Origin: Chrysemys picta bellii
Lineage: Eukaryota; Chordata; Testudines; Emydidae
Direction: 5' to 3'
Assembly (NCBI RefSeq): GCF_011386835.1
Contig: NW_027052931.1
Span: 1 to 64,000, forward strand
Length of the DNA stretch: 64,000 bases
Shown here: positions 11,089 to 22,260 of the stretch, in pieces
Layout of the letters: each line of letters begins with the position of its first letter
Position numbering within the stretch: the stretch's first letter is position 1
The notes under the pieces: generated by a model
What the model was told of the DNA's origin: nothing
The model's database searches: none
What the model saw: only the letters and a program-made list of their open reading frames with translations
Made by a program: the position numbers and the translations under genes

Positions 11089-12450
11089 CATAGAATATCA
11101 GGGTTGGAAGGGACCTCAGGAGGTCATCTAGTCCAACCCCCTGCTCAAAGCAGGACCAATCCCCAACTAAATCATCCCAACCAGGACTTTGTCAAGCCTG
11201 ACCTTAAAAACCTCTAAGGAAGGAGATTCCACCACCTCCCTAGGTAACCCATTCCAGGACTTCACCACCCTCCTAGTGATAAAGTTTTCCCTAATATCCA
11301 ACCTAAACCTTCCCCACTGCAACTTGAAACCATTACTCCTTGTTCTGTCATCTGGTACCACTGAGAACAGTCTAGATCCATCCTCTTTGGAACCCCCTTT
11401 CAGGTAGTTGAAAGCAGCTATCAAATCTCCCCTCATTCTTCTCTTCTGCAGACTAAATAATCCCAGTTCCCTCAGCCTCTCCTCATAAATCTTGTGCTCC
11501 AGCCCCCTAATCATTTTTGTTTCCCTCCGCTGGACTCTTTCCAATTTTTCCACATCCTTCTTGTAGTGTGGGACCCAAAACTGGACACAGTACTCCAGAT
11601 GAGGCCTCACCAATGCCGAATAGAGGGGAATGATCACGTCTCTCGATCTGCTGGCAATGCTCCTACTTATAGAGCTCAAAATGCCACTAGCCTTCTTAGC
11701 AACAAGGGCACCCTGTTGACTCATATCCAGCTTCTCGTCCACTGTAACCCCCAGGTCCTTTTTTGCAGAACTGCTGCTTAGCCACTCGGTCCCTAGTCTG
11801 TAGCAGTGCATGGGATTCTTCCTTCCTAAGTGCAGGACTCTGCACTTGTCCTTGTTGAATCTCATCAGATTTCTTTTGGCCCAATCCTCTAATTTGTCTA
11901 GTCCCTCTGTATCCCTATCCTTACCCTCCAGCGTATCTACCACGCCTCCCAGTTTAGTGTCATCTGCAAACTTGCTGAGAGTGCAGTCCACGCCATCCTC
12001 CAGATCATTAATGAAGATATTGAACAAAACCGGCCCCAGGATCGACCCTTGGGGCACTCCGCTTGATACCAGCTGCCAACTAGACATGGAGCCATTGATT
12101 GCTACCTGTTGAGCCCGATGATCTAGCCAGCTTTCTACCCACCTTATAGTCCATTCATCCAGACCATACTTCTTTAACTTGCTGTCAAGGAATAACACAT
12201 CCACTGCATTCCCCTAATCCACAGAGCCAGTTATCTCCTCATAGAAGGCAATTAGGTTAGTCAGGCATGACTTGGTGCCCTTGGTGAATCCATGCTGACT
12301 GTGACTGATCACTTTCCTCTCCTCTAAGTGTCTCATAATTGATTCCTTAAGGACCTGCTCCATGATTTTTCCAGGGACTGAGGTGAGGCTGATTGACCTG
12401 TAGTTCCCCGGATCCTCCTCCTTCTCTTTTTTTAAGATGGGCACTACAAG
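11089..12450 (-). mobile_element. CR1 LINE, 5'-truncated (about 1.36 kb)
   Basis: The 3' end at 11089 shows the CR1 hallmark in reverse, repeated CATAGAAT ('atcatagaatcatagaat'), then the 'gggttggaagggacctcagg' block. The body encodes the C-terminal half of the CR1 reverse transcriptase on the minus strand. The 5' cut, at about 12450, is normal for CR1 retrotransposition, which usually stops early. It directly abuts the end of a Penelope-like element. Confidence 0.95.
11167..12444 (-). pseudogene. CR1 ORF2 reverse transcriptase, C-terminal part, inactivated
   Basis: From the 5' side the frame reads the RT block '[19 protein letters not shown]', '[19 protein letters not shown]' and 'GSVD', then an in-frame TAG (12214-12216) and '[10 protein letters not shown]' joined directly to 'SKLKKYGL'. 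Known CR1 proteins have the catalytic 'LDFSKAFDT' segment between these, so motif A is missing. Downstream, motif B '[18 protein letters not shown]' and motif C 'FADDTKL' are intact, as are the CR1 C-terminal blocks '[16 protein letters not shown]' and '[15 protein letters not shown]'. With no motif A aspartate and a stop it cannot work as a polymerase. Length is about a third of a full CR1 ORF2. Confidence 0.95.
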
Positions 12451-13940
12451 TGTTAAATTTGCAAATGAATTTTAGTTCTGCTGTTTCTCTTTGAAGTCTG
12501 TTTCTGAAGTTTTTTTGTTCAATGATAGTGACTTTTAAATCTGTAATAGAATGACCAGGGAGATTGAAGTGTTCACTTACTGGCTTATGTATGTTACCAT
12601 TCCTGATGTCCGATTTGTGTCCATTTATTCTTTTGCGGAGGGACTGTCCGGTTTGGCCAATGTACATGGCAGAGGCGCATTGCTGGCGCATGATGGCATA
12701 TATAACATTAGTGGATGTAAGGTGAATGAGCCCTTGATGGTGTGGCTGATGTGGTTGGGTCCTCTGATGCTGTTGCCAGAGTAGCTATGGGGACAGAGTA
12801 GGCAACGAGGTTTGCTACAGGGATTGGTTCCTGGGTTGGTGTTTCTGTGGTGTGGTGTGTAGTTGCTGGTGAGTATTTGCTTCAGGTTGGGGGGTTGTCT
12901 GTAAGCGAGGACTGGCCTGCCTCCCAAGGTCTGTGAGAGTGAGGGATCATTTTCCAGGATAGGTTGTAGATCGTGGATGATGCGCTGGAGAGGTTTTAGC
13001 TGTGGGCTGTATGTGATGGCCAGTGGTGTTCTGTTATTGTCCTTGTTGGGCTGTCCTGTAGTAGGTGATTTCTGGGTACCCGTCTTGCTCTGTAAATCTG
13101 TTTCCTCACTTCCCCAGTGAGGTATTGTAGTTTTACGAATGCTTGATAAAGATCTTGTAGGTGTTTGTCTCTGTCTGAGGGGTTGGAGCAAATTCGGTTG
13201 TATCTTAGGGCTTGGCTGTAGACAATGGATCGTGTGATGTGTCTTGGATGGAAGCTGGAGGCATGTAGGTTCGTATAGTGGTCAGTAGGTTTCCGGAATA
13301 GGGTGGTGTTTATGTGACCATCAATTATTTGTACTGTAGTGTCCAGGAAGTGGATCTCTTGTGTGGACTGGTCCAGGGTGAGGTTGATGGTGGGGTGGAA
13401 ATTGTTGAAGTCCAGGTGGAATTCTTCAAGAGCCTCCTTTCCGTGGGTCCATATGATGAAGATGTCATCAATGTAGCGTAAGTAGAGGAGGGGCACTAGG
13501 GGACGAGAGCTGAGGAAGCGTTGTTCTAAGTCAGCCATAAAAATGTTGGCATACTGTGGGGCCATGCGGGTACCCATAGCAGTGCCACTGACTTGAAGGT
13601 ATAAGTTGTCCCCAAATCTGAAGTGGTTGTGGGTGAGGACAAAGTCACAAAGCTCAGCCACCAGGTGTGCTGTGGCCTCATCAGGGATACTGTTCCTGAC
13701 AGCTTGTAGTCCATCCTCATGTGGAATATTGGTATAAAGTGCTTCTACATCCATGGTGGCCAGGATGGTGTTTTCAGGAAGAACATCAATGCATTGTAGT
13801 TTCCTCAGGAAGTCGGTGGTGTCTCGAAGATAGCTGGGAGTGCTGGTAGCATAGGGTCTGAGGAGAGAGTCCAAATAGCCAGATAATCCTGCTGTAAGAG
13901 TGCCAATGCCTGAGATGATGGGGCGTCCAGGGTTATACCT
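12451..13940 (-). mobile_element. Penelope-like retroelement (PLE), copy 1
   Basis: The minus strand encodes a PLE reverse transcriptase followed by a GIY-YIG endonuclease, the diagnostic domain order of canonical Penelope-like elements. The 5' part is cut just before 'RPIISGIGT'. At the 3' side the coding sequence runs into the CR1 at 12450, just after 'LKFICKFNT', so the 3' terminal repeat expected on this strand is absent. Instead, an inverted copy of the terminal repeat adjoins its 5' end (13941-14127). Confidence 0.93.
12457..13937 (-). pseudogene. PLE reverse transcriptase / GIY-YIG endonuclease, near-intact RT, frame broken downstream
   Basis: The RT part is open for 292 codons (12996-13874). 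Motif A is 'ATMDVEALYTNIPHEDG' (about residues 39-55), motif B 'SGTAMGTRMAPQYANIFMA' (about 96-114) and the catalytic YIDD at 134-137. 'EIHFLDTTVQIIDGHINTT' follows. The frame then shifts into 12625-13191 ('LKPLQRIIHDLQPIL') and again into 12457-12691, which holds the GIY-YIG motif halves 'VIYAIM' and 'MYIGQTGQSLRKRINGHKSD'. At least two frameshifts separate RT and endonuclease, so no full protein can be made. The N-terminus is missing. Role in the family: target-primed reverse transcription, with GIY-YIG making the nick. Confidence 0.92.
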
Positions 13941-14127
13941 TCAAGTCAGTGGCACTGCCATGTGTCAGTATATAATGCCTGCATCTGTAACTTTCACTCT
14001 ATGCATCCCAAGAAGTGAGGTTTTTACTCACGAAAGCTTATGCCCAAATAAATCTGTTAGTCTTTAAGGTGCCACCAGACTCCTTGTTGTTTTTGTAGAT
14101 ACAGAGTAACACGGCTACCCCCTGATA
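13941..14127 (+). repeat. PLE terminal repeat in inverted orientation
   Basis: Contains 'CACGAAAGCTTATGCCCAAA', 'TAAATCTGTTAGTCTTTAAG', 'GTGCCACCAGACTCCTTG' and 'ACGGCTACCCCCTGATACTT', shared with 26856-27005, 47430-47575, 50760-50981 and 55309-55504. It points opposite to the adjacent RT gene. The hammerhead-like core is worn here (CCCAAGA where the consensus expects CTGATGA). Confidence 0.85.
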
Positions 14128-14129
14128 CT

Positions 14130-14815
14130 TGTCAAGGTAGTAGTTCTGCAGAAAAGTATCTGGGACCTATAGTGGATCAGAAACTGAACATGAGCCAACA
14201 ATGATGATGCAGTTGCAAAAAAAGGTGAATATAATTCAGGAGTGTAGTAACAGGAGTGTTGTATGTAAGCTATGGGAGGTAATGGTCCCCCTCTGTTAGG
14301 CATTGGTGAGGTCTCAGCTGCTGTACTGTGTCCAGTTTGGGGCGCCAGACATCAAGAAACGTGGACAAAGTAGAGAGAGCCCAGAAGAGATGGTAAAAGG
14401 TTTAGAAAACCTGACATATGAGGAAAGTTTGAAAAATAAACAAAAAAAACAAACCCACCTGGGCATGTTTAGTCTCAAGAAAAGAAGGCTTAGGGGGGAC
14501 TTGATAAGTTTTCAAATATGTTATAAAGAGGACAGTGATTGATTGTTCATGACCACTGAAGGTAGAACAAGAACTAAGGCTTCATTTGCGATAAGGGAGG
14601 TTTAGATTAGCTATTAGGAAAAATTGTGTAATTATAAGGGTAGTTAAGCACTGGAATAGGTTATGAAGGGAGGCTGTGGAATCCTCATCATCGGAGGTTT
14701 TAAAGAACAACTTGGACAAATGCCTGTCAGGGATGGTGTAGAACGGTTTACTTGGCCCTGCCTCAGCGCAAGGGGCTGGATTAGATAAGTTCTTGAGGTC
14801 CCTTCCAGCCAGAGC
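14130..14815 (+). mobile_element. CR1 LINE 3' fragment, decayed
   Basis: Plus-strand pieces match the CR1 C-terminus: 'VRSQLLYCVQFGAPDIKK' (compare '[19 protein letters not shown]' at 11167), 'ENLTYEESL' and 'LGMFSLKKRRLRGDLI'. It ends at 'aggtcccttccagcc', just short of the usual CR1 3' tail, where a GC-rich segment begins. Several frameshifts and stops are present. Confidence 0.85.
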
Positions 14816-15180
14816 CGTCCCAAGGGTATGGCAAAGGGGGCGACTGCCCCGGGCCCTGCGCTTTGAGGGGGCCCCATGCTTTGTGAGGAGGAGACGGGGG
14901 GAAGGAGAGCAGGGGTGGGGGTGAGGAGAAGCCCCCCACCAACCAGCTCCTCTCCCCAGTGCTTCCTGCCCGCCAGCAGCCCTGCCGATCAGCGCCTCCC
15001 CCTCCCTGACTCCCAGCACCTACTGCTAATCAATTGTTTTGCGGTGTCTGGAGGTGCTGGGGGGAGGAGCGAGGGTGCAATGTGTGAGGGGGAGGGGCAG
15101 AACTGGTGGGGAAGAGGTGGGGTGGGGCCTTGGGTGGATCCGGGTGCGAATACCCCCTGGCAGATAGGCCCATAGTTTCT
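14816..15180. repeat. GC-rich insertion or repeat of unknown type
   Basis: About 360 bp of much higher GC than the neighbours begins exactly where the CR1 tail should continue. It holds purine-rich G runs. A 99-codon ORF here is low-complexity and is not considered coding. No terminal repeats could be fixed with confidence. Confidence 0.4.
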
Positions 15181-15762
15181 ATGTCCTGGGCCCCATACCC
15201 CCCAGGACTATGATAAACATCTATTGAAAGCTTTGGGATTTACTAGTTTTTGGCTCATAACTGGTAAATTAAAAAATATATTCTAGTAATCGCCTAGCTA
15301 TTGAACAAGACCCTAACAAATTTAGAATTCATTTTGGAAATTTTTGGCTGCTTTTCTTTCTGTTTAATACACATCGGATAATTCCTTTTTGGTGCACCAG
15401 CATTATTGGTTTTAGCACGCTTTTGTGGGAATGGCACACTTGTATTGGTAAAATATGCATTCGTGCTATGGTTTAACTTGCAATACTAAAAGCTAATTAA
15501 TTTTACAGCATGTACTTGTGACTGTAAGAGCATCCCAGTGCCAGATAGCAAAGGGCTCTCTGGTATTTAACAGTAAATCTCAGCTGGCCTGACCAGCTCA
15601 ATGCACCTCACACTGTTGCCATGATAGTCATTTAAAAGTTGTCTTGTAATCTATCATTTGAAAACTAATAACACATTGGTTGTTGATATCACTGGGAAAT
15701 GTATGTAATAACATTGTGTGTGAAAGTATGGATGCTCTAATACTGTGTTTTGTTTTTTTTTT
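15181..15762. other. AT-rich unassigned sequence
   Basis: No gene or element recognised before the next CR1 at 15763. Confidence 0.45.
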
Positions 15763-16233
15763 CATAGATTCTAGGACTGGAAGGGACCTTGAGAGGTCAT
15801 CGAGTCCAGTCCCCTGCCCGCATGGCAGGACCAAATACTGTCTAGACCATCCCTGATAGACATTTATCTAACCTACTCTTAAATATCTCCAGAGATGGAG
15901 ATTCCACAACCTCCCTAGGCAATTTATTCCAGTGTTTAACCACCCTGACAGTTAGGAACTTTTTCCTAATGTCCAACCTAGACCTCCCTTGCTGCAGTTT
16001 AAACCCATTGCTTCTGGTTCTATCCTTAGAGGCTAAGGTGAACAAGTTTTCTCCCTCCTCCTTATGACACCCTTTTAGATACCTGAAAACTGCTATCATG
16101 TCCCCTCTCAGTCTTCTCTTTTCCAAACTAAACAAACCCAATTCTTTCAGCCTTCCTTCATAGGTCATGTTCTCTAGACCTTTAATCATTCTTGTTGCTC
16201 TTCTCTGGACCCTTTCCAATTTCTCCACATCTT
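15763..16233 (-). mobile_element. CR1 LINE, running into assembly gap
   Basis: Begins with the 3' hallmark 'catagattctaggactggaa' preceded by a T-rich run, and continues as CR1 coding sequence on the minus strand up to the first N. Confidence 0.95.
15842..16228 (-). pseudogene. CR1 ORF2 C-terminal 128 residues
   Basis: Open frame '[20 protein letters not shown]' to '[11 protein letters not shown]', matching the extreme C-terminus of CR1 ORF2 and about 70% similar by eye to the copy at 11167. It has no stop within the visible part, but the RT core lies in the gap, so completeness cannot be judged. This subfamily differs from the copy at 11167 ('[20 protein letters not shown]' versus '[20 protein letters not shown]'). 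Confidence 0.9.
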
Positions 16234-16733
16234 NNNNNNNNNNNNNNNNNNNNNNNNNNNNNNNNNNNNNNNNNNNNNNNNNNNNNNNNNNNNNNNNNNN
16301 NNNNNNNNNNNNNNNNNNNNNNNNNNNNNNNNNNNNNNNNNNNNNNNNNNNNNNNNNNNNNNNNNNNNNNNNNNNNNNNNNNNNNNNNNNNNNNNNNNNN
16401 NNNNNNNNNNNNNNNNNNNNNNNNNNNNNNNNNNNNNNNNNNNNNNNNNNNNNNNNNNNNNNNNNNNNNNNNNNNNNNNNNNNNNNNNNNNNNNNNNNNN
16501 NNNNNNNNNNNNNNNNNNNNNNNNNNNNNNNNNNNNNNNNNNNNNNNNNNNNNNNNNNNNNNNNNNNNNNNNNNNNNNNNNNNNNNNNNNNNNNNNNNNN
16601 NNNNNNNNNNNNNNNNNNNNNNNNNNNNNNNNNNNNNNNNNNNNNNNNNNNNNNNNNNNNNNNNNNNNNNNNNNNNNNNNNNNNNNNNNNNNNNNNNNNN
16701 NNNNNNNNNNNNNNNNNNNNNNNNNNNNNNNNN
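16234..16733. other. Assembly gap (500 N)
   Basis: Exactly 500 unknown bases, a conventional placeholder length, so the true size is probably unknown. A CR1 enters on the left side. ORFs drawn across it are artefacts. Confidence 0.99.
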
Positions 16734-19700
16734 CTATTTTAAGCTACTTCATCTTGGAAGCCTTGTATCCACAAGGCACAGCATTGTGTTAAAAGATTGT
16801 TTAGATATCTGTTCATAAATTAAGAGCTGCAGAGTTGGTTGAAACAAAGGAATATATTCTGCTTTTTGCTTGAGTTGGTTAATTTTTTCAAAAATGAAAT
16901 TTCAGCACATATCAGAAACAAAAATCTTTGCAACATTTATCATCCCCAGTTTTCTACAGCAGCTCTACTTTTGATTTGTAAGCGACTTCTATTGATATCA
17001 GTAGCAATATGTGGCCCAAAGGTTATAAATTATGGCCCAATCTTAGCTTTAAGCAAGTTTTTGCAAAATTGGGGCCTATATTTATATGTTCTAAAGCCCC
17101 AAATGTGCAAGCTAATCTGTGTTTGAGACTCCATGCAGGCATAATACTCCACCCATAAGGATCAACTTGAAAGGTTTTAGGGGGTCTGCCTAAAGATCTT
17201 AGAGTCAAATGAATGATCAGAATGTAGGGTAGTATGTAAGTAGTCTAGCTTCTGTACCAATATATATCCTCTCTTTGGCATTCAAGTGACAGGATATAAT
17301 TAAACAAATTAAGAATATACTTTCAATGGATTCTTCATTGTTGCTGTGCTGCTGATAAATCAGAAGAAGATTTTGTTAGAACTGTATAGGACTTATTGTC
17401 TAATAATCCATTTTTAGTGGTAGACAGCTTATCTTTAACCAATATTTCTTTTTTCTTAATTACTAAATTCACACATTGTATTCATGTGGGACGGACAACA
17501 CTGACTTGAGTTAGTGCAGACACTGGGGAATGAGCATGCTATGCAAGTTTCCCCATACACAGCTCTGCCACTATTCCTCAGTTCTCCAAGACAAAACCAA
17601 AGAACAATGGCAGAACTATGCCTGGAGAAGCTTTCTTTTCCATTCCTCAGTATCTCCTTAACAGAGGCAGCCAGTTAGAGTTGTTGAAAAAAATATTCTA
17701 CACCACTAATGAAAATGATGAAATGCATGTTTTTACTGTATCAGACAAAACAAATTTATTTTCCCCATTTCCCCCCCTAAATCAGAGGGTTTTTCACATG
17801 TCCCTCCTAGTTAGAATTTCTCCATACTTTTCACCCCTTTTGAGGCTTCATAGCTCATCAGTGGGCTGTTCCACACTTATGATGATAGTTTGCCCTCAGT
17901 CAGAATTGTTACTGCAAAATCTTCAACTGCCAGCAGCCATCAGTGCCACCTGCAGTCTCCATTAATGTTATTTAAAGAAGTGTTGTTTTATCTCATTTGT
18001 GGACTAACACATGTTTTTTAATTCTAATTTATATTCCTAATCAAGGGTTTGCACGTTCTCACTGAGAGAATTTTTCAAAATTAAATTAAGTGAAGCCTTC
18101 ATTGGCATTTAGTTGATTGTAACAGATTGCAATGACCCTATACATACTACTCCTTTCTCCCTCTTCCTAGTGGAGCTGCTAACTTTCAATAAGCGGCCAC
18201 AGGGAAGATTTCATGGACCTTTTTCTTTCTGTAATATACTTGAGATTTGTTTGAGGGGAAGCAGAAGGGTTATAGTGCAGCTCAGCAGGACTCCTCGGTA
18301 TGTCCTCCCTTGATTCTTTCTCAAGCTTCCTCTGCTGATTAACCAATTAAAGCAGAAATCAGACCTGAAAAGAGTAAAGCAAAAATATTCTCAGCTGTTT
18401 GCTTAGGGATAGCTTGGCTTCTTCTTCCCGCTATTCTCTGCTCTAAAGGTAGGAGACCTGATTCTCCTCTCATGTTAGTGTAAATCAGAAGTAATTCCTC
18501 TGAAGTCAAGAGAGTTATATTGGTATAAAATTAATTTAAATGAGAGGAGAATTATGCCACTGAGGACCAACTTCTCTAATGTGAAAGAGGCCACCCTTTA
18601 TAATAAAAAATTTAAATATATACTGAGTACCCCAACCTGCAGTTTCTGAGCTTAAAAACAACTCTTTAAAAACTGTAATGATTTTTAGTTCTCATGAAAA
18701 GTGTTGGCTTGCCAGCCGTGGAGAATATAGTCATCTATTTATCCACAGAACAGGTAGGCAACAGTAGCACAGTTTTCCACATTGCTGTGTCCTATATGCT
18801 TCAATGCTCTTCTGAAAAGATACATTCTAGAGTGACTTAGTCTCTGTGCCCATTCAATCCTTGGCCTTTCTGCCAGCAGGTTGCCAATTACAGCCAAATG
18901 TGGTTTGGTGGTGGTGGTTTTTTATGTGTACACTTGTGCAGTAGGGTTAAAACTGGATTGAGGCAATGAATGTATTTCATGTAGGCCACCAAACATTAAT
19001 CAGCTGGTAACAACTGTTGTTCACTGCTGACTTGGGTTGGAATTGAACCAGAAATCTAGATATAGCAGGCCTCAAAGACCAATACCACTTTCATTAACTA
19101 TCAAGTCAGAAGCATGTAAGTGCTTACATTGCCCCATCATAGTGTCTGATTTTACCAGCATAGCTAAATCTTTGTTCTTTTATTTTAATTTTACACTGTA
19201 TGTTGACCTTCATTATTCTACTATGATTCAGTTGAGTTTTAGGCAGTTCCTCAATTATACGACATAGAATGAAATAGCATAGCATAAAGAAAACAACTTT
19301 TATACGACAGAGCATGTGCTGATTACTTGCAAAGTTTGGTGCTAGGTATCCCAGATGCATAGGACCCTTGAAATAATACCATAAGACTCAATATAAGACA
19401 AAAACCTGGCAGATTTATTCAATACATCCATTATGGGTGAATGCATACTTACAGTTAATTAAATGGTCACCGAGTATATTGTCCCATCATGGACTGGGTG
19501 GCTTATAAAGTGTGATATGGATTTTACAGTGGCTGGGTCTACTTGGTTGTCCTAAAATACTCCAAAGACTAGTCCCATTACATCTCCATGATACACCATT
19601 GCACCCTTGGCAAGGTGGAAAATCATCTTCCTCTGAAGCACCAGGTATTAACCGGGAGGCAGACTATCTGACCAGAAGGGCCAATGGTATTCTCAGATAT

Positions 19701-21858
19701 AGCATTTCCAATGTTCCTTGATTCAGGGTTCAGTTGTGTCGGTAAGGCACAGCCCCACATGGATGGTAGCATAGTCCCATCATGTGAACAGCCTACTCTG
19801 CTGGCCAAAAATGACCCCATCTCCTTCTCATTGCTTTTGGGATGCCATGTTCCAGGAAGCATCTGGAGGACCTCTTGGAGCACAGGGCCTCCCACTGTAC
19901 CTCACTGTTGCACAATAATGCAAGAGGATGGTCTCTTTATGCCCTCCCTTATACATCTGTGAAGTAGCAGGGCACAACCTGGCCTATAAAGTGTTGGGAA
20001 GTATATTTGATATTTTTCATTCTGGTGTCAAGGAAAGAATGTGATTGTTTTGTAATTGGATATACTGTTAATGATGTAAATTAAATACATTTTTGCATAC
20101 AGGTTCCAATCCATATCACAATAGAAGTATCAGTGCATCTGAGCTAGCATTTGGTATATGGTAGGTGAAAAATAATGCAGAAAGAGGTCATACATTCTTT
20201 AAAAATATACCCTAACATAGCAGGACCTCCATCAGTTCTTGAGATAGTCAAATCTATCAGTAATTTCAACAGTGTAGCCCCCCAGAATAGACTTTGTTGC
20301 ATAGGGATCTTATTGTCTTTCCTCATACAAATATTGATTAGTTTCCCTTCTGAATCTGTGTTCCACTACTGAGTCTATTCATTGATAACAGTATTTTGAT
20401 AGGTATTACCACCTTGCCCTGCATTTATTTGTGTAGTATTTATTCATCCTGCCACCGTTGGCAGTTCTACGTGGTCATTTCTCAGATCTCATATTGTGAA
20501 ATCTTTGCAAATTTTTCTATAGGGCAAACTGACAGGATTCATAAATAAGAAGACTGAGTCTATTTAAAAGGCTGTCTCCTATTTTATACACACACACACA
20601 GGCTTGACTGTTCTGTAGACTGCTCTATAGGGTAGGAAGATGGGAGTATATCTTATGGCATCTTTTGTTTATATTCTCTGCACTTCCAATGTACCATGAA
20701 GAAACTTTATATACCGTACTTGCTCTCTCTGGTTAGAAATTATCAATATCCCAATGTATGTCCTAGCTACTCTCTGTTGGCAAGGCTTTTCACTGCAGAG
20801 GTATTTCAGAGGACCTACAGGCTCTTGTGCATTTACAAAATTCACTGCAACATGAAATGCATGATAGTTGTACATTCTGTTAATATTCTTCATATGTAAC
20901 TGCTAAATATTATCAAGTCATATTATCATGTGCATGTCAAATTTTTCTTTAATATTTCTTTATTTGACTGAGTAGTGGGGATTTCAAATACCATGAGACT
21001 TATTTCTGCAATTTTATTTACATTGCTGACTATTCCATTCCCAGCAGTAGAAAAAGGTCATGTTTCAAACTTAAGTTTTAAACACCAGTTCTGGTTAATT
21101 TGGGTTAAACATAACTTGACCAGCCATCGTACACAAGGCTAAACCAGGTTTACACTGAGTTTTGTATTCTATCTAGATAGGGGACTAAAACACTGTTTCT
21201 GAACTTGGTTTAAACACTATTTGATCCCATGCCCACAAGCTGGACAAAACTTGTATAATACAAATGAGCTTGAACTGATTTTTAAATGGTTTATATGACA
21301 TGGTTCCCAGTGGTCCTGGTGTAGCTGTAGCCTTCCTCAAATAAGGTTCTGTTCAACTGATTAGTAGGATAAAACAGTACAGTTCTTAAAATAGTATCAT
21401 ACCAAGAGACAATTCAAACTGAAGCTAGTTGCTCATCCTATTGCTATATTTTTGTCAAATCTTCTTTCAGTCCCAATTTAATTTCTAGTAAATATTTGGG
21501 GCCATTTCCTCAGCAGGTTTAAATTTACATAGCTCCACTGACTTACATTGGCTGTGGATCTTCAATATCTCCTTTTGTAGTAAGGGTCTCAAAAAAGTTC
21601 TTTTCTCCTCCTTCTCAAATCATATTTATTATAATAAACGTATAGTTTTCATTGACCACTGATCTCTTCTCAATGCTAACAGTCTGTGACTTTGGAAATT
21701 GAAGCGCTATTTGCTTAAATTTTGCTGTTGACTCTATAGATAATAAAATGTGGGTATTGTTTTGCCCTAGTATTTCATTGGGCCATATATACTGAATCAC
21801 TGATTAGCATTTCACATTGTGTAATGTAATAAGGATAGTTAGCCTAAGTGTCTGCAAA
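16734..21858. other. Mostly unique AT-rich sequence
   Basis: Five kilobases without a convincing gene, transposon end or long repeat. The longest ORFs (115 codons at 17618, 90-92 codons around 19650) overlap on both strands and lack domain-like composition. A short (CA)n run is at about 20589-20601. This is probably intron or intergenic DNA. Confidence 0.5.
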
Positions 21859-22116
21859 GGGCTATGTCTACACTAGAAACCTTACAGTGGCACACCGCTG
21901 TACCAATGTTGCTACACTGCTGTGAGATGTCTTATGTAGTCGCTCTGTGCTGATGGGAGAGAGGTCTCCCATCGACATAATTAAACCACCCCCAACGAGC
22001 GGATGTGCACACTATCACTTATGTCGGCAAAATTTATGCCGCATAGAGTTATGTGTTTTTTCACACTCCTGAGCAACATAAGTTTTTCTGACATAAGTGG
22101 TAATGTAGACATGGCC
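21859..22116. mobile_element. Harbinger-type MITE (about 258 bp)
   Basis: Ends are GGGCTATGTCTACACTA and, reverse complemented, GGCCATGTCTACATTA. These resemble the GTCTACAC ends of the Harbinger copies at 5454 and 61016. TAA follows the right end, the preferred Harbinger target, but the left flank is AAA, so the target duplication is imperfect. No coding capacity. Confidence 0.7.
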
Positions 22117-22130
22117 TAAGTAAGCTTCCC

Positions 22131-22260
22131 AGCAAGTAAGTATTTTTATCTCCATTTTACAGGTGGGGAAACTGAAGAAGAAAGCTATTAAGTGACTCGG
22201 CCAAGATCACCCAGAAAATTGTTCAGAGTTGAGATTAGAAATCAGGAGTTTATGCGCTGC
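22131..22260 (-). repeat. MIR-like ancient SINE fragment
   Basis: Plus strand 'atctccattttacaggtggg', 'gaaactgaagaagaaagc', 'ttaagtgactcggccaagatc' is the reverse complement of the MIR core. Confidence 0.7.

Noticed and set aside
12625..13191. GIY-YIG region as a free-standing homing endonuclease
   Set aside because: It is the C-terminal domain of the Penelope-like element, in order behind the RT and broken by frameshifts.
16167..16818. ORFs of 191 and 208 codons across the N run
   Set aside because: They consist mostly of unknown residues; the left part is antisense CR1.
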